From JBCBKZ01 sp039026975 (GTDB lineage Bacteria; Bacteroidota; Bacteroidia; J057), in the NCBI GenBank assembly GCA_039026975.1, contig JBCCLI010000433.1, positions 1 through 5,417 on the forward strand: a stretch of DNA of 5,417 nucleotides. Reading direction: 5' to 3'. The notes under the pieces were generated by a model. The model ran no database searches. It was not told where the DNA came from and worked only from the letters and a program-made list of their open reading frames with translations. Position 1 is the first letter of the stretch. Every line of letters starts with the position of its first letter. The position numbers and the translations under genes are program-made. Shown piece by piece: positions 1-5,417 of the stretch.

Positions 1-22
1 ATGTTCTAACACGAAAATATAG

Positions 23-64
23 AGGTGTGCTGAAGTGAAGAAGAAAACTGCTACTTTCACACCT
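23..64. repeat. Inverted repeat in the leader of the DUF5686 gene
   Basis: AGGTGTG (23-29) is perfectly complementary to CACACCT (58-64), and an inner AAGT (33-36) can pair with ACTT (53-56). The loop is purine-rich. The right arm ends at the TGA that bounds the reading frame, 33 bp before the ATG. There is no T-run after it, so it does not look like a terminator of an upstream gene. It could be a 5' leader hairpin or an operator. No convincing Bacteroidota promoter (TTG and TAnnTTTG) was found in bases 1-96. Confidence 0.4.
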
Positions 65-96
65 GACCTAAGCACACAAACCGAATCAAACCGTTC

Positions 97-2583
97 ATGC
101 ATACTGTTACCTCAACCTCATGTCGTTTGGGATTGTTTCTAGTCCTATATCTATTTTCTGCCCACCTATTTTCACAACCTACCCCTGCATATACAGTTAG
201 TGGTACCATCACCGGACCAGCAGGAAGCCCATTGGCGTATGCTAGTGTCATCTTGGATGAGTCTGTGAAAGGGACGGTAGCTGATAAAAATGGCTATTTT
301 TCTCTCCTGGTGCCAGGAGGCGCTCACGTTTTTACCGTTTCCTACATAGGGTATGAGACCCAAAAATTGAATAAGACCGTAAGTGGAAATACCCAACTAA
401 ATGTTTCCCTAAAGGCAGATGAATTAGTATTGGAAGAGGTAGTGATTACAGATGATGGACGGGATCCTGCTTACACCATCATTCAAAAGGCCATAGATAA
501 CAGAAAGGCTAACGAATTTCCCTTTTCTACTTTTACACACAAAGCCTATACGAAGACCTTCATCAAGTTCAGGGATGATTTTGATGTGAATGATCTAAGT
601 AAGTTTGGGTTGAGGGTGAAGCGGGATAGTAATGTGGTTACCCCACCTGAACTCCAATCAGAGATGATTTTCCTATCGGAGAATATTTCAACCTTATCCT
701 TCCAGAAACCTGATAAGGTAAAAGAAACCATTTTGAGTTCACGGGTAAGTGGAGATTCTGAGCAGTTTAGCCTGGCAGGGAACCTTTTCAATAGATATAA
801 TCCCTATGAGGCGAGAACCATCATGCGTAATGTAGCTAACAGAGGGGCTATTTCTCCCTTATCTCCTTCAGCTTTTTTCCACTATGAGTTCAAGCTCCTG
901 GGTACTACCCAAGAAAGAGGATATAAAAGCTATAAGATAGAAATGAAGCCCAGGCGAGCGGTGGAGCCTGCTTTTTATGGAGTAATTTATATCGCAGATA
1001 GTTCCTATGCCATTTCAGAGCTGGACTGGACCCTGTATAAGCAGCAGATGGATTTGCTGGATACCCTACATATCCAACAAACCTATGAGCCGGTAAAGGG
1101 GAAGTGGCTGCTACAGCAGTCTCGTATAGGCTTTGCTATGGCATTTAATATTTTTGGCTTTGAAATCCCTGTGGAAGGCATCACACAGTCCATTCTTTCT
1201 GAATATGATGTGGCACCAGTAGTAATCCCCAAGTTTGGACGAGAAATCATACGAGTAGATGATAGTGCACTGGTACAGAAAACCATGTATTGGGATAGTA
1301 TCCGGCCCATTCCGCTGACGGTAGCAGAAGGGGATGACTACCAATTTATGGATAGCCTGGAACAAGTTCAGCTATCTCCAGCCTACCAGGATTCTCTCTC
1401 CAGAGAAACGCGCAAGTTTAAAGCAGGAGATATTTTGGGTGGAAAGACCATCCAAAATTACAGAAAGAAGCGTTCCTTCACAGTAGATGCCCCCATTAAT
1501 AACCTGGGATTTAATGCCATAGATGGACTATTTATTTCTCTCCCTTCTACTATTAGCTGGGAAACTAGCAATAAGGGGAGGTGGGTGATCAGTCCTACCT
1601 TAAGGTATGCCTTTGCCAGGGAAAAACTCAATTATGAGTTGGGGGCTACTTATGAGTCAGGTAATAAGCTGGGCACTACCTTTGGGATACAGGCGGGAGA
1701 TATGGTGAGCCAGTTCAGTCGATTTGATCAGCTATCTAATTTTGTGAATACCTACTATAGCCTCTTTGAGAAGCAGTCCTATGTAAGGCTGTACCGGAAG
1801 AAGTTTGTGGAAGCGGCCTTTGAGAAAAAATTGGCGGTAGGACTGAGTGCTAGTGTAAATGCCCGGTATGAAGATAGGACTCCCCTAAGTAACAGCACGG
1901 ATTACAGCTTCTTCAAGCGAGATAGGGTGTATGAATCAAATATTGATTTTACGCCTCATACAGCTTCCATCTTAAATTGGCAGATTAAGTGGCAGCCCTT
2001 TACCCGATTTATCTCGGCTCCCAATGAGCTGATCGAACTTAGTTCAGGCTTTCCTGAATTAGGAGTAGAATTTGAGCATACGGTAGCGGCGCCAGATGAG
2101 GGAGATGCAAATTTTTCCAAGCTACTTTTACACCTTAGGGGCCAGAATTCCATTCCTGTGATAGGGACTAATTCCTGGCGAGTGAGTGCGGGTAGATTCT
2201 TAAATGATGATCAGGTGAATTTCCAGGATGCCTTCCATTTTAAAGGAAATGAAACAGCCATTCGTGGGTTTGAGTCAGATCAGTTTTTCTTAATGCCTTA
2301 TTACAGATTTTCAGCTACTGATCCATTTGTAGAGGTACATACGGAGCATGCTTTTTCAGGCTGGCTTTTAAATTTTGTGCCTGGTCTCAAACAGCTAAAG
2401 CTAAAAGAGTACGTAGGCTATCACTTACTGATTCAGGAAGATAGGCAGCCATATGCTGAACTCAGCTTTGGACTGGAGAAAAGGTTATTTGACATCCTCC
2501 CTCTTAGAATAGATGTTAACTACAGACTGAGTGGAGAAACAGACAGCAGAAGGTGGTTTTACAAGTTGATCTTTCCGTTTTAG
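97..2583 (+). CDS. DUF5686 outer-membrane protein with N-terminal carboxypeptidase-regulatory-like domain
   Basis: This is an 828-residue protein. Residues 1-26 look like a signal peptide: a short polar start, the hydrophobic run LGLFLVLYLF, and likely cleavage near HLFS/Q. Residues 32-118 match the CarboxypepD_reg-like beta-sandwich (VSGTITG, PLAYASVIL, KGTVADKNGYFSL, VSYIGYE), closing with LEEVVIT. Next comes the PAYTIIQKAIDNRK segment (124-137) characteristic of DUF5686. The C-terminal part, from about residue 470, is rich in alternating aromatic/polar strands. It contains FKGNETAIRGFES (715-727) and FVEVHTEH (744-751), and ends YKLIFPF with the terminal Phe typical of outer-membrane barrels. 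The length is normal for the family. There is no TonB plug, so it is not a SusC-type receptor despite the shared N-terminal domain. Location in the outer membrane is inferred; the molecular function of the family is not established. The ATG at 97 is bounded by an in-frame TGA at 64-66, and no Shine-Dalgarno sequence precedes it. No frameshift or truncation is seen. Confidence 0.93.
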   Translation: MHTVTSTSCRLGLFLVLYLFSAHLFSQPTPAYTVSGTITGPAGSPLAYASVILDESVKGTVADKNGYFSLLVPGGAHVFTVSYIGYETQKLNKTVSGNTQLNVSLKADELVLEEVVITDDGRDPAYTIIQKAIDNRKANEFPFSTFTHKAYTKTFIKFRDDFDVNDLSKFGLRVKRDSNVVTPPELQSEMIFLSENISTLSFQKPDKVKETILSSRVSGDSEQFSLAGNLFNRYNPYEARTIMRNVANRGAISPLSPSAFFHYEFKLLGTTQERGYKSYKIEMKPRRAVEPAFYGVIYIADSSYAISELDWTLYKQQMDLLDTLHIQQTYEPVKGKWLLQQSRIGFAMAFNIFGFEIPVEGITQSILSEYDVAPVVIPKFGREIIRVDDSALVQKTMYWDSIRPIPLTVAEGDDYQFMDSLEQVQLSPAYQDSLSRETRKFKAGDILGGKTIQNYRKKRSFTVDAPINNLGFNAIDGLFISLPSTISWETSNKGRWVISPTLRYAFAREKLNYELGATYESGNKLGTTFGIQAGDMVSQFSRFDQLSNFVNTYYSLFEKQSYVRLYRKKFVEAAFEKKLAVGLSASVNARYEDRTPLSNSTDYSFFKRDRVYESNIDFTPHTASILNWQIKWQPFTRFISAPNELIELSSGFPELGVEFEHTVAAPDEGDANFSKLLLHLRGQNSIPVIGTNSWRVSAGRFLNDDQVNFQDAFHFKGNETAIRGFESDQFFLMPYYRFSATDPFVEVHTEHAFSGWLLNFVPGLKQLKLKEYVGYHLLIQEDRQPYAELSFGLEKRLFDILPLRIDVNYRLSGETDSRRWFYKLIFPF

Positions 2584-2631
2584 TGCCGTTAGGTTTCCTT
2601 TATCTCGCCAGAATACCTTAGAAAATGTGGG

Positions 2632-2656
2632 CTTACCCTGCTATTGTAAGGTTTTT
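2632..2656 (+). terminator. Weak Rho-independent terminator candidate after the DUF5686 gene
   Basis: CTTAC (2632-2636) pairs with GTAAG (2646-2650) around a 9-base loop and is followed after one G by five T (2652-2656), about 50 bp past the stop codon. A competing pairing, ACCTTA (2615-2620) with TAAGGT (2647-2652), uses the same right arm. The position and T-run fit an intrinsic terminator. The stem is short and not GC-rich, so this is tentative. Confidence 0.35.
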
Positions 2657-2891
2657 AGGGAATTTGTAGGTTTTTATTATTTGCCTCTACCTCCTTCTGA
2701 AGTGAACGCATATTTCCATAGAATGGAGGAAAAATGGATAGTTTAATTTTAGCATACTTCAATACCTGAACTTCTTATTATTAATTTCTCTGGATAGCTA
2801 GTATCATCATTCTCAGTGAAATGCGGCTCAGGTATCTATATATCCCATCAAGGTAGGAAATGGTACAAGTAGCGTATTTTGAAAGTATATT

Positions 2892-2937
2892 TAATTATGT
2901 AATTAGAATTTGCATTTTAAATAATTTATTATTTGAA
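2892..2937. repeat. AT-rich palindrome pair in the spacer
   Basis: TAATTA occurs twice with a 2-base spacer (2892-2897 and 2900-2905), giving a near-palindrome. Just downstream, 2916-2937 is an imperfect palindrome with arms TTTAAATAAT and ATTATTTGAA around a central TT, with a single T/G mismatch. Both lie in the most AT-rich part of the window. They could be a regulator binding site or an UP-like or melting region. Inverted repeats arise easily in sequence this AT-rich, so a functional role is only a guess. Confidence 0.35.
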
Positions 2938-2986
2938 TTATATCTCTATTCTCCTAAAATAATCTTGATGATTTGGGTAGATATTA

Positions 2987-3094
2987 CCCTTTGTAAATGA
3001 AAGTTCGGCACCTTTTCTGTAGGTATGCCAAAGTGTATCAAGTAAGATGAGGATATTTTTCTCAACAGATTAGAGAAAGGGTTCATTTACAGGG
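2987..3094. other. Nested inverted repeats, candidate branched RNA structure
   Basis: Outer arms TGTAAATGAA (2992-3001) and TTCATTTACA (3082-3091) are perfectly complementary over 10 bp. They are extended by CCC (2987-2989) against GGG (3092-3094) with a 2-base bulge. Inside them sit two further hairpins. The first is GGCACCT (3007-3013) with AGG-TA-TGCC (3021-3029), 7 bp with a 2-base bulge and a 7-base loop. The second is TTTCTC (3058-3063) with GAGAAA (3073-3078), with a 9-base loop. A weak TATC/GATA pair (3036-3039, 3052-3055) lies between them. The arrangement could fold as a multi-branched RNA of about 110 nt on either strand. No known RNA family is recognised. It may also be the remnant of a small element, but no flanking target duplication is visible. 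Confidence 0.3.
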
Positions 3095-3327
3095 CTAACA
3101 TAAACGGTCTGAGAGAAATAAACAGCTAAGAGTAACACACTGATCATAAATGCATTAGAAGGAAACTATCAAATCTATTTATATTGGCTATTCTCAGTAA
3201 TAAATAAAAATGGTAAAAGATAGTTTTTGAAATTGAATATATGATTTGGCCGACCTAAACGTATTTAAAACATCTACTTTATACGCAGTAAAAAGTGATA
3301 ACAAGAGACCTTTTGAAGTAGAAAGTC

Positions 3328-4746
3328 ATGAGAATAATTTTTTACTCCCTTTGCACCTATCTTCTGTGTACTCTCCATGTTCTTCAAGTACAGGGCCAGA
3401 CTGTAGCTGACCAGGAGGAAAAGCTGGAGGCAGAGGAGGCTTTTATATTAGATGCAGCTCATGATGGCGGATATGGGGTAGAACTCATTCCCATGGGAGC
3501 CCTGAGAGGGGAAGAGGGTGAAGAAAAGATGAAGCTAGTAGAGTACCACATAGTCCAGAAAGGGCAAACCCTTTACAGAATCAGTCAGATTTATGATGTC
3601 TCTGTAAAAGATCTTATGCTAATCAATGAATTAAACTCCACTACTATATTTCCCGGCCAGAAAATCCGGATTAGAACTAGAATCCAACAATCTGTTCCTG
3701 CTTCCTACACAAATACAACCAAAGCCACCCCCTCTAATACTTCCAGCAGATATGCTTCCAGGCGCCCTGCCCAAAGGCAAAATATGTATACAAAAGCATC
3801 TACCACTAATATTTCACCTTATTATAAGGTAGGAACACAAAGGCCTAAACCTACCCGTCCCATGAGTCAGGATAACGTTACGTATTATACCAGCTCCATG
3901 GGGAGTGATAGCTACCAGGGTAGCGGATATATTTCTTCAGAGCAGATCACTGAAAGAGATCTCAAGCGCATGTATACCCCTGCATCAGGTAATGCTGCGA
4001 TGAGAAGAAGCAGGTATCATAATTTTGAGTGGGGTATGAATAGGCCTCGCCTGAGATCTGTACACATAGGGATCAGTAGGTACGACCATCCAGAAATCCC
4101 CCACCTTAAATATGCCAGAAATGATGCAGAGCAGTTCCAGCGAGTGATTAATGACCAGAGAGGAAAAATGTTCAGTGAGGTGAGTTCAAGCATTCTCCAG
4201 GGGAAACACACTACTTATCAGAACATAGCCTATACTCTGAAGAGTCAAGCCCAGTTTGCAGGACCTGAAGATTTATTGCTATTGACCATTTCCGGTCATG
4301 CAATCATAAAAAATGGTGAGTTGAGAATTCTCCCTTCTGACTATCGACCTAATATTTACAGGAAAAACTACCTCACTTCTCAGGATATTCTCCACTTGAT
4401 TCAGAACACACCTGCGAGGGTGCTAGTGGTGCTAGACGTGTGTTTCAGTGAGCAGGCAGGATATGACTTTGCGAGAATGATCCCTGATGATATGAAGGTT
4501 TCTATTCTGGTATCTTCCAGGAAGTATGAGCGTTCTGCTGAGAACAAGAAATGGCAGCATGGTGCCTTTACACGTGCCTTCCTGGAAGGAGCCTACGGAT
4601 TTGCAGATATCAATCAGGATAGGCTTATTACCTTAACAGAAATGCTACTGTATATACAGGCAAGGGTAAGAAATATGACGGATGGAGAGCAGCATGCTAA
4701 TATCCCCATTAACTTCCTGGGAGACATTCCTATCTTCAGGCTATAG
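3328..4746 (+). CDS. Exported LysM-caspase-like (peptidase C14 type) fusion protein
   Basis: This is a 472-residue protein. Residues 1-23 form a signal peptide (hydrophobic core IIFYSLCTYLLCTLHVL, likely cleavage at VQG/QT). C14 has Leu at -1, so it is not a lipobox. An acidic stretch (about 29-70) precedes a LysM domain at 72-116 (YHIVQKGQTLYRISQIYDVS, then LNSTTIFPGQKIRIR), expected to bind peptidoglycan or related glycans. Residues 117-240 are a Ser/Thr/Pro/Gln/Tyr-rich linker. Residues 241-470 form a caspase-like domain: VHIGISRY, KYARNDAEQF (the AxxDA helix), the catalytic-His motif TISGHA (H324), the catalytic-Cys motif VVLDVCFSE (C372, D370), SSRKYERSAE, HGAFTRAFLEGAYG (411-424) and an EF-hand-like loop (427-438). 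Both dyad residues are present, so activity as a cysteine peptidase is plausible; the specificity and substrate are unknown. The HSG that usually follows the Cys is FSE here. An in-frame TAG at 3319-3321 bounds the start. The gene stands alone after a 744-bp spacer and converges on the next gene with an 11-bp gap. Confidence 0.92.
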   Translation: MRIIFYSLCTYLLCTLHVLQVQGQTVADQEEKLEAEEAFILDAAHDGGYGVELIPMGALRGEEGEEKMKLVEYHIVQKGQTLYRISQIYDVSVKDLMLINELNSTTIFPGQKIRIRTRIQQSVPASYTNTTKATPSNTSSRYASRRPAQRQNMYTKASTTNISPYYKVGTQRPKPTRPMSQDNVTYYTSSMGSDSYQGSGYISSEQITERDLKRMYTPASGNAAMRRSRYHNFEWGMNRPRLRSVHIGISRYDHPEIPHLKYARNDAEQFQRVINDQRGKMFSEVSSSILQGKHTTYQNIAYTLKSQAQFAGPEDLLLLTISGHAIIKNGELRILPSDYRPNIYRKNYLTSQDILHLIQNTPARVLVVLDVCFSEQAGYDFARMIPDDMKVSILVSSRKYERSAENKKWQHGAFTRAFLEGAYGFADINQDRLITLTEMLLYIQARVRNMTDGEQHANIPINFLGDIPIFRL

Positions 4747-4749
4747 CCT
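4738..4749. repeat. 12-bp perfect palindrome at the convergent gene junction
   Basis: AGGCTATAGCCT reads the same on both strands and contains the stop codon of the LysM-caspase gene (4744-4746). It lies within and beside the 11-bp gap between the two convergent stop codons. With no room for a loop it would make a poor RNA hairpin, and no T-run follows on the + strand within the gap, so it is not called a terminator. It could be coincidence. Confidence 0.4.
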
Positions 4750-4757
4750 TGGGGATC

Positions 4758-5417
4758 TCATCTCAAATGTTTCTTTTTGACTTTAACAGTGATGGTAGCT
4801 CCACCTGGATTCTCTTGGTGGAGTCTGTTTACGCTGGTAAGTACGTAGGTATAAAATCCTTTTTCCCTTAGGTCTTCATCCAGAAAGATGTGCGTTCCTT
4901 TTGGGATAATAGCGTGAATCTTTATAGCGTTTTCTATGGCTGGACTTGTTTTCCCCTCCTGCTTGTACAGCACATAGTAAGAAACATTGGCTGTCTCCTC
5001 TTCATCATCCCAGCTAAGGTATACTTTCTTATTATGCACTACAGCCGTTAGCGTGGTGGGACTGTTAGGGATACCAGAGCTAAGCCAGGGCATTTGGGGA
5101 ACCAGAGCCTGATGCTGGTAAAAATTATTTCGCAGACTATCATTTACTCCCAAGGGATTAGTATCAAAGCTTCCAGCCCTGAAATAGACGCTTCCTTTGA
5201 TAGCGGGAATTTCTCTATCCATCTGAAGTTGCCTACTGATTTCACCTGCCTGACTCCAGTTAGGATCTGTAGTATTATTATCGATTTTATAGGTGGCTTT
5301 CCCAATATATAGGTGTCTGCCTGCTTGGTTTTGGGCCCACCAATCAGCCAACTTTTCATAATCAGCAGGGGGATACCCTATGGAGAAATAGATCTGAGGG
5401 ACTACATAGTCTATCCA
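4758..5417 (-). CDS. GHL10-like glycosyl hydrolase with C-terminal FnIII-like domain (partial, N-terminus outside window)
   Basis: This reading frame is open to the window edge and gives 219 residues of C-terminus ending KKKHLR; the start lies beyond base 5417. The first visible residues, WIDYVVPQIYFSIGY then PPADYEKLADWWA, match the late barrel strand of the glycosyl-hydrolase-like 10 family (GHL10, formerly DUF187). They are followed by LYIGKATYKI, GSVYFRAGSF (about visible residues 75-84) and LVPQMPWL, all usual near the end of that domain. Visible residues about 117-213 (PNSPTTLTAVV, VYLSWDD, SYYVLYKQ, FYTYVLTSVNR) look like a fibronectin type III beta-sandwich. Members of the family are usually exported and are thought to act on cell-wall or surface polysaccharide, but the catalytic residues expected upstream are not visible, so activity cannot be judged here. 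The TTG at 5349-5351 is an internal Leu codon (LADWW), not a start. The gene converges with the LysM-caspase gene. Confidence 0.85.
   Translation of the reverse strand, partial: WIDYVVPQIYFSIGYPPADYEKLADWWAQNQAGRHLYIGKATYKIDNNTTDPNWSQAGEISRQLQMDREIPAIKGSVYFRAGSFDTNPLGVNDSLRNNFYQHQALVPQMPWLSSGIPNSPTTLTAVVHNKKVYLSWDDEEETANVSYYVLYKQEGKTSPAIENAIKIHAIIPKGTHIFLDEDLREKGFYTYVLTSVNRLHQENPGGATITVKVKKKHLR

Larger units (their letters stand above)
2584..3327. other. 744-bp AT-rich gene-free spacer between the DUF5686 and LysM-caspase genes
   Basis: No reading frame of useful length and no tRNA-, rRNA- or IS-like sequence is seen here on either strand. Base composition drops sharply compared with both flanking genes: bases 2881-2940 contain only 7 G/C in 60. 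The spacer holds, in order, a weak terminator-like hairpin (2632-2656), an 11-codon open frame with a GGAGG upstream (2734-2769), an AT-rich core with palindromes (2892-2937), and a nested set of complementary arms (2987-3094). The last part presumably carries the promoter of the LysM-caspase gene, but no clear TAnnTTTG with a correctly spaced TTG was found. It could hide a small RNA, a degraded gene or simply a long regulatory region. Confidence 0.7.

Noticed and set aside
546..2153. Several minus-strand frames of 65-84 codons inside the DUF5686 gene
   Set aside because: They are antisense shadows of a gene with clear domain content; their predicted peptides are Ser/Cys-rich and without recognisable motifs.
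97..2583. Reading the first gene as a SusC/TonB-dependent receptor
   Set aside because: It shares the N-terminal regulatory-like domain and a LEEVVIT segment, but there is no plug domain and the rest matches DUF5686.
2646..2676. Near-identical tandem motif GTAAGGTTTTTA / GTAGGTTTTTA as a repeat element
   Set aside because: Only two short copies with an indel in low-complexity sequence; there is no sign of a larger array.
2975..2989. GGGTA/TACCC hairpin as a terminator
   Set aside because: The stem is 5 bp and is followed by TTTG rather than a T-run, and no gene ends nearby.
2809..3198. Direct repeat ATTCTCAGT (2809-2817 and 3190-3198)
   Set aside because: Only 9 bp and not extended on either side; such a match is expected by chance in a spacer of this size.
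3240..3248. TATGATTTG as a Bacteroidota -7 promoter element for the LysM-caspase gene
   Set aside because: It has three rather than two bases between TA and TTTG, and no TTG is found at the usual distance of about 19-21 bp upstream, so it is too weak to annotate.
4017..4211. Minus-strand frame of 64 codons inside the caspase-like domain
   Set aside because: Antisense shadow over conserved catalytic-domain sequence, with no independent support.
5349..5351. TTG as the start of a 197-residue minus-strand gene
   Set aside because: The frame continues upstream without a stop to the window edge, and the upstream 22 codons (WIDYVVPQIYFSIGY, then PPADYEK) fit the GHL10 family, so the gene is truncated by the window and TTG is an internal Leu.
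5094..5359. Other open frames overlapping the GHL10-like gene on both strands (71-72 codons)
   Set aside because: They overlap a well-supported coding frame, have no family-like motifs and no ribosome binding site.
97..5417. A single multi-gene defence or death system spanning the window
   Set aside because: The three genes are not co-transcribed by layout, are all probably envelope proteins, and no partner such as a toxin, nuclease, STAND or effector gene is seen beside the caspase-like gene.

Overview
The window looks like chromosomal DNA of a member of the Bacteroidota. The first gene belongs to a protein family largely confined to that phylum (a carboxypeptidase-D-regulatory-like domain followed by a DUF5686 outer-membrane barrel). 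The two visible start codons have no good Shine-Dalgarno sequence, which is usual in the phylum. The last gene is of the GHL10 type common there. A Cytophagales-like lineage would fit, but nothing in the window fixes the genus.

Layout. Bases 1-96 are an upstream leader with one inverted repeat. Bases 97-2583 (+) encode an 828-residue secreted/outer-membrane DUF5686 protein. Bases 2584-3327 are a long (744 bp) gene-free, AT-rich spacer. It holds a weak terminator-like hairpin just after the first gene, a very AT-rich core with palindromes, and a nested set of complementary arms (2987-3094) that could fold as a branched RNA. Bases 3328-4746 (+) encode a 472-residue exported protein that joins a LysM domain to a caspase-like (peptidase C14 type) domain through a long low-complexity linker. 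Bases 4758-5417 (-) are the C-terminal 219 codons of a GHL10-like glycosyl hydrolase with a terminal fibronectin-III-like domain; its N-terminal part lies beyond the window. The second and third genes converge with only 11 bp between their stop codons.

How the genes relate. All three products are probably cell-envelope or exported proteins: one outer-membrane barrel, one cell-wall-binding caspase-like protein and one glycosidase-like protein. They are not arranged as an operon: 744 bp separate the first two, and the third is on the opposite strand. I see no phage, IS, CRISPR, tRNA or rRNA sequence. The most interesting item is the LysM-caspase fusion, with its retained His/Cys pair, unusual residues after the catalytic Cys and an EF-hand-like loop. 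The second is the unexplained structured spacer in front of it.
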